Origin: Anaerolineales bacterium
GTDB lineage: Bacteria; Chloroflexota; Anaerolineae; 4572-78; J111
Direction: 5' to 3'
Assembly (NCBI GenBank): GCA_015075405.1
Contig: JABTUK010000006.1
Coordinates: 62,001-126,000 of the forward strand
DNA: 64,000 nucleotides
Made by a program: the position numbers and the translations under genes. Below the pieces are notes generated by a model, which had not been told where the DNA came from, searched no databases, and saw only the letters and a list, made by a program, of their open reading frames with translations. Below are positions 40,810 through 49,833 of the stretch, in pieces; the first letter of the stretch is position 1; each line of letters begins with the position of its first letter.

Positions 40810-43254
40810 TTATTTTGTTACCCGGATGGGGCCAAGATTGACGGCGTAATCGGGCAGGAGGCCGGTGGGGGTGGCGGCGGGCAGGCGCTCGCCGGTGGTG
40901 GGATTGTAAAGGCCGGCCAGAAGATAATAGTCGCCGGCGGCCAGGGTGGTCAGGTCAAGCGGGTGAGTATCTACGATGATGTCGCCAGGCGACCAAAGCG
41001 AGGTGGGGTAGTCGCCTAGCACGGGGGGGCCATCAAAGCCGGTGACATACTCCGTTTCGGCTCCTGTGCCAGCGGAATTAGCTTGAGGCGCAGCCCGCCA
41101 GAGCTGTAGGAAGACGGTATAATCAAGGTCAAGGGGGGCATTAGCCTGCCAGTTCAAAGTGACAAACTGCTGGTCGGCGGCGATTTCATAACTCAGCAGC
41201 GTCACTTTATCGGCAAAATTAATCGGTGGGTCAAAGCGGGGCGGGCTGGGCCACTGCCAGGGGATGAGTTTGGCGCTGGCAATAATAGGCTCAACGGGCT
41301 GACCGGCGGCATTGATCGCCGCTTTGCCGGGTCGCCCCGGCTCATTAAAATCGTAAATACCGGCGGCAATCAGCAGCCGGGTAGGGGCGTCTTTCATTTC
41401 TGCTTCGGGCGAAATGGGGACGGTATAATGGTCGGCCAGAATCGCGCCGGGAGGGAGCAGGGTGGTAGGCCAGTGACCGCCGCCGGGGTAGGTGTCAACC
41501 TGGCCGACGACCTGACGCTCTCGACCCAACAGGTGAATGAAAATGCTGTAGTTCAGTTCAACCGGCTCCAGCAGTTGCCAGTAGAGGGTCAAGGCCAGGG
41601 TTTCGGCAGGATGAACGACAGGAGTATGGAGTTGGTAGCCAAGCAGACGGATTTTACCATCATAGGTAAAGTTAAGCGGCTGTAGGTCGGCGGGCAGCTC
41701 TTTTTCGGTCAGGATAGGGGGTTTCGTATAAGCATTAGCTATATAAAAAATTGGTGAGACAATAGCAAAAATAAGCAGCGAAAGGGTGCAAACAACGATG
41801 ACTATTTTTTGAACTGAAGCGGGCAGCCACCAGGTTAAACCTAATATACTCAGGGCAGAAATCGCCGCGATGGCTGGATAGAATAGTCGTCCTTGTCCGG
41901 CCGGCTGGGTTAAATTCCAGACGATAAAGCCGAGAGCCATAATGCCAAACCAGGCCAGGAGCAGGGTGAAGGCAGGCAAGGAGATAGGAAGTGTGTCGTG
42001 CCTGGTGCGGTCCAAGCGAAGGTTTTGCCCTATTGCGCCAATCGTAAATCGTAAATCCGCCGAAGGCGCGCAAAGCGAAATCGTAAATCGTAGGATGAAG
42101 GCGATGACGCCGAGAGCGGCAATGAACGAAACTCCATCCAACACCCGATAAATCCAGGGGTCGGCCAGGATGTTAACTCCGCCAAAGAGCGCCCAATAGG
42201 CAATGCGAAATCCTTCAAATTCGGCGGCCAGGGTAGCCAGACTAGGCGCTTCGCTGCGTTGGCCGGCGGTTTCACGCATAACCTGGAGCGCGAGCGGGTC
42301 GCCGTAGAGCAGGGCATTGCGCCAGTAAAACCAGCCGGCCACGAGGAGGGCAACCAGGAAGGTGAGGGCGGTCCAGGTGAAGGCGTGAAGAATGATGCGT
42401 GATGCGTGATGCGTGGCGCGTGGTGCGTGGCTTATTAGACCCCGGTCTCCGGTCTCCGGTCTCCGGTCGTTTTGATAGGCCAGCCAGAGGAACAGCAGCC
42501 CGGCCAGGGGAAGCAGGCCCAGGGCGTAGAGTTTGCTCAGTGCGCCGAGGCCGATGAGCAGGCCAAGAAGAATGGGCGAATGGCGAATGGCGAATGATGA
42601 ATGGTTCATCATTCGCCATTCGCCCATTCGAATCATTAGCCACAGGGCCAGGGTGACAAACATAATCACGGCGTTGTCGTTGTTGACGGCGGCGGAGATA
42701 AACAGAAACATGGGGTTGAAGGCGGTCATCGCCATCGCTCCGGCGGCCAGCCAGCGATTACCTCTGAATAAACGAAGAGCAATAAAGTAAGCGGCGGTGA
42801 CGGTAACAGCGGCCATGCTGATGGACAGAAACCGAATCAGGTGAACGGCCAGAACATGCCCCCGCCAGGCTTCGCCGGGGGGGTGGATAGTGATATTTTT
42901 GTTGTCGGGCCGCAGCGGGTCGCCGATGGTGGTGTGGGGGTTGTACCAGAAGACATCGTTCCAAGCGCCGGTGTCAATCCAAAAGGTTAAAGCTGCCGCC
43001 AGCGCGTAATAGAGAGGCGGCTGGTTGCCTTCGTGGCTCCAATGAATTTGAGCTTCGCCCCCGTCTTGCACCGGCAGACGACCCGTATCAGCCATATATT
43101 TGACGACGGCGTAATGGCGCGACTCATCGCCGGCTTCAAGCGGGGGCGTAGCCAGGCTGTAAATGACAGCCAGGATGATAAAGGCCAGCAAGATGAGGAC
43201 AGCCGCAGAATGATTTGGGATTTTAGATTTCAAATTTTGGATTTTTGCCTTCAC
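40810..43254 (-). CDS. GT-C-type membrane glycosyltransferase-like protein (family 39 type)
   Basis: 814 residues. The first outer loop reads PPLEAGDESRHYAVVKYMADTGRLP, the acidic motif of family-39-type enzymes, and WSHEGNQPPLYYALAA follows. About 11 membrane helices reach to residue 510. The C-terminal region holds two beta-rich modules (LALTLYWQLLEPVELNYSIF; LDLDYTVFLQLWRAAP...DYPTSLWSPGD). In-frame repeat words occur in cytoplasmic loops (ETGDRG, HAPRATHHASR, MGEWRMMNHSSFAIRHSP, LRFTISLC). It probably transfers a sugar from a polyprenyl carrier to an envelope target; substrate unknown. Confidence 0.82.
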   Translation of the reverse strand: MKAKIQNLKSKIPNHSAAVLILLAFIILAVIYSLATPPLEAGDESRHYAVVKYMADTGRLPVQDGGEAQIHWSHEGNQPPLYYALAAALTFWIDTGAWNDVFWYNPHTTIGDPLRPDNKNITIHPPGEAWRGHVLAVHLIRFLSISMAAVTVTAAYFIALRLFRGNRWLAAGAMAMTAFNPMFLFISAAVNNDNAVIMFVTLALWLMIRMGEWRMMNHSSFAIRHSPILLGLLIGLGALSKLYALGLLPLAGLLFLWLAYQNDRRPETGDRGLISHAPRATHHASRIILHAFTWTALTFLVALLVAGWFYWRNALLYGDPLALQVMRETAGQRSEAPSLATLAAEFEGFRIAYWALFGGVNILADPWIYRVLDGVSFIAALGVIAFILRFTISLCAPSADLRFTIGAIGQNLRLDRTRHDTLPISLPAFTLLLAWFGIMALGFIVWNLTQPAGQGRLFYPAIAAISALSILGLTWWLPASVQKIVIVVCTLSLLIFAIVSPIFYIANAYTKPPILTEKELPADLQPLNFTYDGKIRLLGYQLHTPVVHPAETLALTLYWQLLEPVELNYSIFIHLLGRERQVVGQVDTYPGGGHWPTTLLPPGAILADHYTVPISPEAEMKDAPTRLLIAAGIYDFNEPGRPGKAAINAAGQPVEPIIASAKLIPWQWPSPPRFDPPINFADKVTLLSYEIAADQQFVTLNWQANAPLDLDYTVFLQLWRAAPQANSAGTGAETEYVTGFDGPPVLGDYPTSLWSPGDIIVDTHPLDLTTLAAGDYYLLAGLYNPTTGERLPAATPTGLLPDYAVNLGPIRVTK
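42392..42630. repeat. GCGTGAT, GGTCTCC and GGCGAAT arrays inside a glycosyltransferase gene
   Basis: Three different words in 240 bases of one coding sequence: GCGTGAT units (42392-42430), four GGTCTCC units (42441-42468) and an inverted pair of GGCGAAT units (42571-42630). All are in frame with the minus-strand gene. Confidence 0.9.
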
Positions 43255-43287
43255 GTTTCACGTTTGAACGTTCAAACGTTCAACGCT

Positions 43288-43296
43288 ATTATAGCA
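43288..43296 (-). promoter_or_regulatory. Extended -10 element upstream of glycosyltransferase operon
   Basis: On the minus strand TGCTATAAT (TGn plus TATAAT), 34 bases before the start codon at 43254, followed by AACGTTCAAACG words in the leader. Confidence 0.5.
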
Positions 43297-43317
43297 CTTT
43301 TGTCGCCAGGCAGAATT

Positions 43318-45606
43318 TTAAGGCTCAAGGTTTAGTTTTAGGCCCTCTTGCCCAGCCTGGGTTAAATTGTGCCATTGGCCGGGGCCTTCGGTGCGATAGG
43401 GCAGGAGGTGAAGGGTGATGGCGGTCGAGTTCGGCGGCAGGGGCAGTTCGTAAAAATCGCCGACCACTTCGCCAGGAGTCCAGAGGGTGGTGGGGTAGCT
43501 GCTGAGAACCGGGTGGGCGGCGTCTTTTTTGTAGATTTCTTGCCCCATCGAGTCAAGCAGGCGCAGCGAGAGGGCGTAATCCCAGGTTAATTTGTGGGGA
43601 GCGCGCCAGTAGAGCATAAGTTGTAGAATCGGACCAACCCTCTCCCTGAAAGGGGGAGGAAGCGAAGGGGTCGGCCAGATTTGGGTGTGATAACCAATTA
43701 GCTCCAATTCATCCTCGAAGTTGGCATTGACCAGGGTAAGGTTGGCCGGCGTTTGGAACTGGGGCGCTGTCTGAAGATAAATCAAGGGCCCAACCATGGT
43801 CAAATAAGGAGTGCCGATCAGATCGGTGGGTTTGCGGGTAAAGTAGACGGGCTGACCGGCAGCGTGAGCCATAGCCACTTTTTCGGGCCAGCGGTCGAGT
43901 GGATTACGGACGGTCACATCGCTGCGCCAGCCATTGATAAGCTGGTAATACTTGAAGGGGGTGTATTGTTCCCAATCGCCCCAGATGATGCTGTTGGGTT
44001 CAACCAGAGACAGGCTGCTTTCGACCAGGCGTTGGCCCTGAGTTCCGCGCACAAGCTGCCGCCACTCGTCCAACGGCGCCACCGAATCGGCATAAATCCT
44101 TTGAAAATTTGGCCAGGCCAGAGTGTAGGCGAGGAGGAAGATGGGGATAGAGGATAGAAGATAGAAGATAGTGGATGGTAGATGGTGGATAGCAGTTGGG
44201 ATAATTTTATGGCCTGTTTTGTCATGAAGTGTCGTTTTCAATCGTAAATCGTAAATCGTAAATCGTAAATCGTAAATCCAGTTGGCTCCCAACCCAACCC
44301 AGACCGCCAACAGCATATACGCCGGCATCAGATACCAGGCGGGGGCTTCGTTCAAATTGACCACTTCAAAATCGAGGGTGAAAAGCAGCAGCAGCAGCAG
44401 CAGCAGACTTTGAAAGAGGAAGTGGCGCGGCTGCCGCCAGAGCAGCCATACACCCCCCAGGGCGGCCAGAATCACGCCGGGCCATGAAAGTTGAGCCAGC
44501 AGGTCTTGCCAGATGAAGGCCAGGCGAGCGGGTAGAAAGGCCGGGTCAATGGACAAAAACAAGCCCTGGGAATCGCCGGAGCCAACCAGGAACCAGAAAC
44601 TCGGCCAATCGCGGATGATTTCGTGGCTGTAGGGCGGCTGGTTGATGCCGCGAAAGTAAATAAAAAGGTAGAGAAGGAGGGGGGCCAGACCCAGCAGAGC
44701 CAGGGAAAGAAGCTGGCGCGGCCGGCGCAGCAGGTGTGGATCGTGCCATAAAACCCAAAGAGCAATAGAGGGCAGGTAAAAAAGGGTGGTGCGATGATGC
44801 GCCAGGCTGAGACCGGTCAGGAGGGCGAGAAGATAAGGGGTTGGGGGTTGGGGGTCGGGGTTCGGAAGGTTGGAAGGTTGGAAGGTTGGAGGGTTGGAGG
44901 GTTGGTTTGCGGTGAAGTTCATTCTTCCACTCTTCCATTCTTCCATTCTTTTACCCCAAAGGATGGCGGCCAGAGTTATCAAAGCAAAGAAAAGGACATT
45001 CATCGAGCGGACGCCGGCGATGACGCTCCACTGCCACAGGGTTAGACCCCAGGTCAGGGTCAAGCCGGTGAGGAAGGCGCTGAGAAAGGATGAAGGATGA
45101 AGGATGAAGGATGAAGCGTGAGGCGTGAAGCGTGAGGCGTGAGGCGTGAGATAGTAGACGATTAGGGCGGTGACGGCGGCGGCGAGGGCGCCGTTGAGGG
45201 CGGAGAAGAGGTTCATGCGCCAGGCCGGGGAGCCAAAGGGGATGAGTAAGGTCCACAGTTTGCCCAGCAGAATATAAAGCGGGTAGCCGGTGGTGTGGGG
45301 GATGCCCAGCAGCGGCGCGGCGAATTGATGCTCGCCGGCATCGCCGCCGACCACGCCGGGGGCCAGGGTGAGCAGGTAGAGGGTGAAAACAGTGAGAAAG
45401 ACAGCAAGGAAGAGGAGACGTGGAGCGTGGTGCGTGGTATGTGAGGCGTGAGGCGTGAGGCGTGAGGCGTAAAGTGTTGAGCGTGACACTTGACGCTTGA
45501 CACTCGACACTTCTGTTTGAGGGAGGTCGTGTTGGGCCATCGAGCAGATTTTAGAGGAAAGGGGCAGAATTGGCGAATTGAGGGGGGTGGGTAGTATGAT
45601 TATCAA
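43318..45606 (-). CDS. DUF2723-type membrane glycosyltransferase-like protein with repeat insertions
   Basis: 762 residues in the longest frame; an ATG at 45540 (MAQHDLPQTEV) may be the true start, neither has a clear SD. PGVVGGDAGEHQFAAPLLGIPHTTGYPLYILLGK is the hallmark N-terminal segment of DUF2723 proteins, GT-C-like enzymes with an acidic first loop. About 12 membrane helices. The C-terminal module reads LQLMLYWRAPHKLTWDYALSL...SYPTTLWTPGEVVGDFYELPL, shared with neighbouring giants. In-frame repeats encode TPHASRFTPHASSFILHPSS, NPPTFQPSNLPN, YDLRFTIYDLR and SSIPIFLL stretches, plus a (CAG)n run giving seven Leu. Confidence 0.82.
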   Translation of the reverse strand: MIIILPTPLNSPILPLSSKICSMAQHDLPQTEVSSVKRQVSRSTLYASRLTPHASHTTHHAPRLLFLAVFLTVFTLYLLTLAPGVVGGDAGEHQFAAPLLGIPHTTGYPLYILLGKLWTLLIPFGSPAWRMNLFSALNGALAAAVTALIVYYLTPHASRFTPHASSFILHPSSFLSAFLTGLTLTWGLTLWQWSVIAGVRSMNVLFFALITLAAILWGKRMEEWKSGRMNFTANQPSNPPTFQPSNLPNPDPQPPTPYLLALLTGLSLAHHRTTLFYLPSIALWVLWHDPHLLRRPRQLLSLALLGLAPLLLYLFIYFRGINQPPYSHEIIRDWPSFWFLVGSGDSQGLFLSIDPAFLPARLAFIWQDLLAQLSWPGVILAALGGVWLLWRQPRHFLFQSLLLLLLLLFTLDFEVVNLNEAPAWYLMPAYMLLAVWVGLGANWIYDLRFTIYDLRLKTTLHDKTGHKIIPTAIHHLPSTIFYLLSSIPIFLLAYTLAWPNFQRIYADSVAPLDEWRQLVRGTQGQRLVESSLSLVEPNSIIWGDWEQYTPFKYYQLINGWRSDVTVRNPLDRWPEKVAMAHAAGQPVYFTRKPTDLIGTPYLTMVGPLIYLQTAPQFQTPANLTLVNANFEDELELIGYHTQIWPTPSLPPPFRERVGPILQLMLYWRAPHKLTWDYALSLRLLDSMGQEIYKKDAAHPVLSSYPTTLWTPGEVVGDFYELPLPPNSTAITLHLLPYRTEGPGQWHNLTQAGQEGLKLNLEP
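44240..44278. repeat. AAATCGT 7-bp array inside a glycosyltransferase gene
   Basis: Five AAATCGT heptamers. On the minus strand they give a YDLRFTI heptapeptide repeat in frame. The same word occurs between genes at 50497-50585. Confidence 0.93.
44836..44905. repeat. GGGTTGG / GGTTGGAA arrays inside a glycosyltransferase gene
   Basis: GGGGTTG-type units followed by GGTTGGAA and GGTTGGAG octamers, in frame as NPPTFQPSNLPN and following residues on the minus strand. Confidence 0.9.
45085..45150. repeat. GGATGAA then GTGAGGC arrays inside a glycosyltransferase gene
   Basis: Four GGATGAA units pass directly into GTGAGGC/GTGAAGC units. Coding on the minus strand as HASRFTPHASSFILHPSS. A further GTGAGGC-rich array lies at 45420-45512 near the gene start. 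Confidence 0.92.
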
Positions 45607-45630
45607 AATTTCGATGCGAGTTAAGTCCTT

Positions 45631-48132
45631 ATGGATTATGTCTTCCGGCTCGAAACTCTGGCCTTAAAATACGGGCTACTACTCATTTTAATCGCCTTTA
45701 CCGGGCTGGGCCTGCTTTATGATTTCAATGTCCCTCTGTTTGAAAAACCCGATGAGTTAAAGCATTTTGCCGTTATTCAACAGATTCAGGCCCAGGGCCA
45801 ACTGCCGGTGGTAAAAGCGGGAGAGGTCCGGCCCTGGGATCAAGAAGGCACCCAACCGCCGCTTTACCATATTCTGGCGGCTGTCGCCGTTTCCTGGCTT
45901 GATCTCAGCCACTTTACGGAGCCTGCCCGCAATCCTCACTATGCTGACGAACGCTCCTTTATCTGGCGGCAACGAGGCAACAACAATCTCTATCTCCATC
46001 CTGTAGATGAAGCGTGGCGCACAGAGCCTACCTTTCTGGCGGCGCGGCTGGCCCGCTGGCTCTCGTTATTGGCCGGCATTGGCACGGTTAGCCTGACCTA
46101 TCTTCTGGCGCAGCTTGTTTTTAGCGACCGGCAGCAGGTTGAATTGTCGCCTCGCAGCCACAAGGCCAAATTGACTCCTGCACCTCTATTCGCCCTTCTG
46201 GCAACCAGTCTGGTCGCCTTTATTCCCCAATTTCTGCACACCAGTTCAGCCATTACCAACGATAGCTTGAGTGTCACCCTGGCGGCAGCAGCCCTGCTGA
46301 TATTGGCGCTGATGATCAAAAAAGGCAATTCTACTCGATATGCCATTTATTTGGGCCTCATTTTGGGTTTAGCCGCTCTCACCAAACTGAGTTTGCTCTA
46401 TCTACTGCCCTTGACCGGATTGGTGTTGTTGTTTGACCTATCCCGGCATCGCTCCCTACGTCGTTCCCTTGTGGAAGCAGCCATCATTTTCGGGCTAATG
46501 CTATTGCTGGCCGGTTGGTGGTACTGGCGAAACTGGCAGGTCTATGGGGATGTTACAGCCCTTAAGGCCCATTTGCTCTACCGAGGCGGCCCGCTCAACC
46601 CGCAACCGAGCCTGGCCCAAATTTGGCAAACCGAGCTAACCGGCCTGGAATTATCCTTCTGGGCCGCTTTTGGGGCAGGCCAAATTTTATGGGAACCCTG
46701 GCTCTACACGCTTTTGAATGGGTTCAAATATCTGGTCGGTCTGGGGTTGGTCATCGGCTTCTGGCGAGCGGTAAAAGATTGGAAATCGGTCTCGGATCCC
46801 AGATCACTGCTGATCCTGGGTCTATTAGCCTTGTGGGGTCTCATCATCTTTGTGGCGTTGCTGCGCTGGATGCAGATTACCCCGGCTTCGTGGGGACGTT
46901 TGCTCTATCCGGCCCTGCCGGCGTTGGGCGTTTTGACAGCCTGGAGTCTGTGGCAGTTTACAACTTTCGGCGCTTTCCTCTCGGAATCTTCAAAATTTGA
47001 ACCCGACCTACCGCAACATAGTATCAGTAAATCCAATTTCCGAGGAGTGAGGCACGCCCCCATGCCGAACGGAGCCGCACGTGGGCGTGCTGGCTCCTCA
47101 AATTTGGATCTACTGAGTTTACGTTTTACGCATTACGTTTTACGTTTTACCCTTCTGGTCCTGCCGGCCCTGATTGCCCTTGCCCTCTTTGGTCTCGCCC
47201 TGATCAGCCCTTTCCGTTATCTTCAAGCCGCCTACGCCAAAACGCCGTTAATCAATGAAGCCGACCTGCCAACTGCCGATTTAGAGCGACTGGATTTGAC
47301 CTATGCTGACGGACTGCGCTTAATCGGCTACCGGGTTGAAACATTGCCCCGGCATCCGGGCGACTGGCTGCCGGTGACCCTCTACTGGCAGGCGGCCCAG
47401 CCCATTGCCAAAAATTACAGCGTCTTTATCCACCTGTTGGGCCAAAATAATACCGTTATCGGCCAGGTTAATACCTATCCAGCGGGGGGCAACTGGCCCA
47501 CCTCGCTACTGGAACCGGGCAAGATTCTTGAAGATACCTACTATGTTCCCATTTCGCCAGAGGCCGACGCCCCTGCGGTCATCCGGCTGGCGCTGGGCCT
47601 GTTTGAATTTGAAGACCCGGCGCGGGCGGCCAAACCGGCCGTTAACTCGGCTGGCGAAATCGTTCAACCCATTGTGGGGGCCATTCCTTTACTTCCCCAT
47701 CACTGGGTTGAACCGCAACCAACGCACCGGCTGCAGGTCAACTTTGGCGGGCAAATCCATTTGGCGGGCTACGATGGCCCTGCTGATGGGGCCGTCATCA
47801 AACCCGGCGACTCAATTCCCCTTACTTTTTATTGGGAAACCCTGGACGCACCCGGTCAGAATTTAACCCTCTTTATTCACCTGATTGATCCCGCTACCCA
47901 AACCCAGGCTGCCGGTTTCGACGGGCCGCCCGATTTCCCCACCGCTTTCTGGCAGACCGGCTACCAGATCACCGACTCGCGTCAACTTTCTTTTCCCGCC
48001 GATCTGCCTCCCGGCGTATATGAATTGCAGTTAGGCTGGTACAACCCCTCCACACTGGCCCGGCTACCCCTCATGACGGATCAGTCTCCCAACGATTATT
48101 TAAAGTTATTAACGCTCAAGATTGTCCCGTAA
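45631..48132 (+). CDS. GT-C-type membrane glycosyltransferase-like protein with embedded palindromic element
   Basis: 833 residues. The first outer loop is FEKPDELKHFAVIQQIQAQG with PWDQEGTQPPLYHILAA, the acidic family-39-type motif. About 11 helices to residue 540. The C-terminal half has two beta-rich modules (LPVTLYWQAAQPIAKNYSVF...NWPTSLLEPGKILEDTYYVPI and IPLTFYWETLDAPGQNLTLF). Residues about 465-496 (SKSNFRGVRHAPMPNGAARG...) are encoded by a palindromic repeat that occurs outside genes at 63114, and the next residues (LRFTHYVLRFT) by a TTTACG word array. Divergent from the DUF2723 gene by 24 bases at most. Confidence 0.82.
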   Translation: MDYVFRLETLALKYGLLLILIAFTGLGLLYDFNVPLFEKPDELKHFAVIQQIQAQGQLPVVKAGEVRPWDQEGTQPPLYHILAAVAVSWLDLSHFTEPARNPHYADERSFIWRQRGNNNLYLHPVDEAWRTEPTFLAARLARWLSLLAGIGTVSLTYLLAQLVFSDRQQVELSPRSHKAKLTPAPLFALLATSLVAFIPQFLHTSSAITNDSLSVTLAAAALLILALMIKKGNSTRYAIYLGLILGLAALTKLSLLYLLPLTGLVLLFDLSRHRSLRRSLVEAAIIFGLMLLLAGWWYWRNWQVYGDVTALKAHLLYRGGPLNPQPSLAQIWQTELTGLELSFWAAFGAGQILWEPWLYTLLNGFKYLVGLGLVIGFWRAVKDWKSVSDPRSLLILGLLALWGLIIFVALLRWMQITPASWGRLLYPALPALGVLTAWSLWQFTTFGAFLSESSKFEPDLPQHSISKSNFRGVRHAPMPNGAARGRAGSSNLDLLSLRFTHYVLRFTLLVLPALIALALFGLALISPFRYLQAAYAKTPLINEADLPTADLERLDLTYADGLRLIGYRVETLPRHPGDWLPVTLYWQAAQPIAKNYSVFIHLLGQNNTVIGQVNTYPAGGNWPTSLLEPGKILEDTYYVPISPEADAPAVIRLALGLFEFEDPARAAKPAVNSAGEIVQPIVGAIPLLPHHWVEPQPTHRLQVNFGGQIHLAGYDGPADGAVIKPGDSIPLTFYWETLDAPGQNLTLFIHLIDPATQTQAAGFDGPPDFPTAFWQTGYQITDSRQLSFPADLPPGVYELQLGWYNPSTLARLPLMTDQSPNDYLKLLTLKIVP
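47024..47117. repeat. Nested palindromic element embedded in a coding sequence
   Basis: Arms TCAGTAAATCCAATTT and AAATTTGGATCTACTGA enclose the stem GAGGAGTGAGGCACGCC / GGCGTGCTGGCTCCTC with an inner GAACGGAGCCGCACG. An intergenic copy with matching arms and core stands at 63114-63207. Here it stays in frame within the glycosyltransferase gene. Confidence 0.93.
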
Positions 48133-48165
48133 CATACCTATTTCAGTGAAAAGGAGGATTTTGAC

Positions 48166-48594
48166 ATGTCAACTTTGGAACGGGCGATAGCCATAGCCGT
48201 GCAAGCGCATCAGGGCCAAACCGACAAAAACGGCCAGCCCTACATTTTGCACCCCCTCAGAATGATGCTCCGCTTGAAGTCGGAAGCGGAAATGATCGTG
48301 GCTGTTTTGCACGATGTGGTGGAAGATAATCCGGCCTGGAATTTTGAGCGGCTGCGGCAGGAGGGTTTTGCCGAGGAAATCATCACCGCCGTTGACCATT
48401 TGACTCGCCGGGAGAACGAAACTTATGAGGAATTTGCCGCCAGGGCCGGCAGCCATCCCCTGGCTCGTCAGGTTAAATTGGCCGACCTGGAAGATAACAT
48501 GGATTTGAAGCGCCTCAGGACGCTAACCGAAAAAGACAAGGAGAGGTTAGCTCGATATCATCGGGTATGGTTGGAGTTGACTGCTGAGAATTGA
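48166..48594 (+). CDS. HD-domain phosphohydrolase of the RelA/SpoT-MESH1 type
   Basis: 142 residues, only the HD domain. AIAIAVQAHQGQTDKNGQPYILHPLRMML at the N terminus (the first His ligand and the ILHP motif), VAVLHDVVEDN (the HD metal pair with ED), and VKLADLEDNMDL (final Asp). This is the pattern of (p)ppGpp hydrolase domains of SpoT and stand-alone MESH1-like enzymes. Degrading (p)ppGpp or a related nucleotide is likely but not proven. SD AAGGAGG. It follows the glycosyltransferase gene by 33 bases. Confidence 0.88.
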   Translation: MSTLERAIAIAVQAHQGQTDKNGQPYILHPLRMMLRLKSEAEMIVAVLHDVVEDNPAWNFERLRQEGFAEEIITAVDHLTRRENETYEEFAARAGSHPLARQVKLADLEDNMDLKRLRTLTEKDKERLARYHRVWLELTAEN

Positions 48595-48680
48595 GAAATG
48601 GGACCGAGAACAGTTGAAGGCCTAGAGAGGCGATGACGCGATGATACGTTCTTCGCCGCCTCGCGTCACTCCGCCTCGCC

Positions 48681-49805
48681 TCACCTCGGCAAGGTAATCT
48701 GAGCCAGCGTCCCCACCCCCTTAGGATTAGGGCCAAGTTGAAACACGCCGCCCATATCCTCGACCACGCTGGTACGGACGATTTCCAGCCCCAGCCCCAG
48801 GTGGGCGTTCATCTCAAAATTTTCGGGCAGACCGCGCCCATCATCGGCGACGGTCAGGCGGAGACGACCCTTGTCGCCGGTCAATTTGATACTAACAGTG
48901 CCCTCAGTGCGTCCGGCCATGCCGTGTTCCAGGGCATTTTGGAGCAGTTCGTTGGCCACCAGGGCCAGGCTGGTGGCTCGCTGCGAGGGTAACTCGATGT
49001 TGTCGCCGCTGACGGTGATCAGAATTTTGGCCTGCGGGTTGAGCATGTTGTTCGAGATAGTGTTGGACATGCGCTTGATCAGGTCCAGCGCCCCGGCCTT
49101 GTCTACCCCGGCCTCCGACAGAATCTCGTGGACGGTGGCGATGCTCAGCACCCGGTTGATGGTTTCGTTCAAAATATCGTGCGGCGACAGTTTTTTTTCC
49201 TGATCCATCTGCAAGCGCAGCAGCATGGCAATGGTTTGAAGGTTGTTTTTTACCCGGTGGTGCATCTCGCGGACGACGGCGGCGTGGACCAGTTGAGCCT
49301 TTTCCAGGGCGGTGGCGGCCAGTTCGGTGATAAACCGAAACAACTCGATTTCATCCTCGCTGAAGTCGTGGCGGGCCTCCGTTTGGACATTGGCCGCGCC
49401 GATGACGCGGTCCCGGCTAACCAGGGGCATGGCCATCAACGAGGGGAATTTGCTCTCGCCGGAGCCGAGGATGCGGTAAAAACGGACATCCTGAAAGGCG
49501 TTTGTCACGGCCACCACCTGGCGATGTTCGGCGGCCCAGCCGGTCAACCCGGCCCCGTGGGGCAGATAAAATTCGCCGATGCCGCTTTTGTTGAGGCCGG
49601 TGGTGGCCGCCAGCATCAACTTGTCGCGGGTGGGGTTGTAAAGATAGATGGAGCAAGATTCGACGTGCATGACCTCGGTGGTGCGGCGGGTAATGAGGTC
49701 AAGCGTGTCGTTGAGGTCTTGGGCCTCGGCAATTGCCCGGCTGATTTCGCGGATGGCGGCCAGTTGGGCGTTTTTTTGTTGTAGTTGGGCTTCGAGTGTC
49801 GTCAT
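48681..49805 (-). CDS. GAF-domain sensor histidine kinase with HisKA_2 (LytS/PdtaS-like)
   Basis: 374 residues. N-terminal coiled coil (EAQLQQKNAQLAAIREISRAI), GAF domain about 20-170 (LDLITRRTTEVMHVESCSIYLYNP), then the HisKA_2 phosphoacceptor VVREMHHRVKNNLQTIAMLLRLQM, and a HATPase with LVANELLQNALEHGM and VADDGRGLPENF. Such kinases usually pass phosphate to ANTAR or other output regulators; none is adjacent. The start codon is preceded directly by TGACTAC repeat units, so no SD is present and initiation may be leaderless or the start may lie slightly downstream. Confidence 0.9.
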   Translation of the reverse strand: MTTLEAQLQQKNAQLAAIREISRAIAEAQDLNDTLDLITRRTTEVMHVESCSIYLYNPTRDKLMLAATTGLNKSGIGEFYLPHGAGLTGWAAEHRQVVAVTNAFQDVRFYRILGSGESKFPSLMAMPLVSRDRVIGAANVQTEARHDFSEDEIELFRFITELAATALEKAQLVHAAVVREMHHRVKNNLQTIAMLLRLQMDQEKKLSPHDILNETINRVLSIATVHEILSEAGVDKAGALDLIKRMSNTISNNMLNPQAKILITVSGDNIELPSQRATSLALVANELLQNALEHGMAGRTEGTVSIKLTGDKGRLRLTVADDGRGLPENFEMNAHLGLGLEIVRTSVVEDMGGVFQLGPNPKGVGTLAQITLPR

Positions 49806-49833
49806 CAGTAGTCAGTCATCAGTAGTCAGATGC

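Noticed and set aside
37397..45606. Diversity-generating retroelement variable region
   Set aside because: No reverse transcriptase, template repeat or accessory gene is present in the window, and the changes are tandem repeats rather than adenine-directed substitutions.
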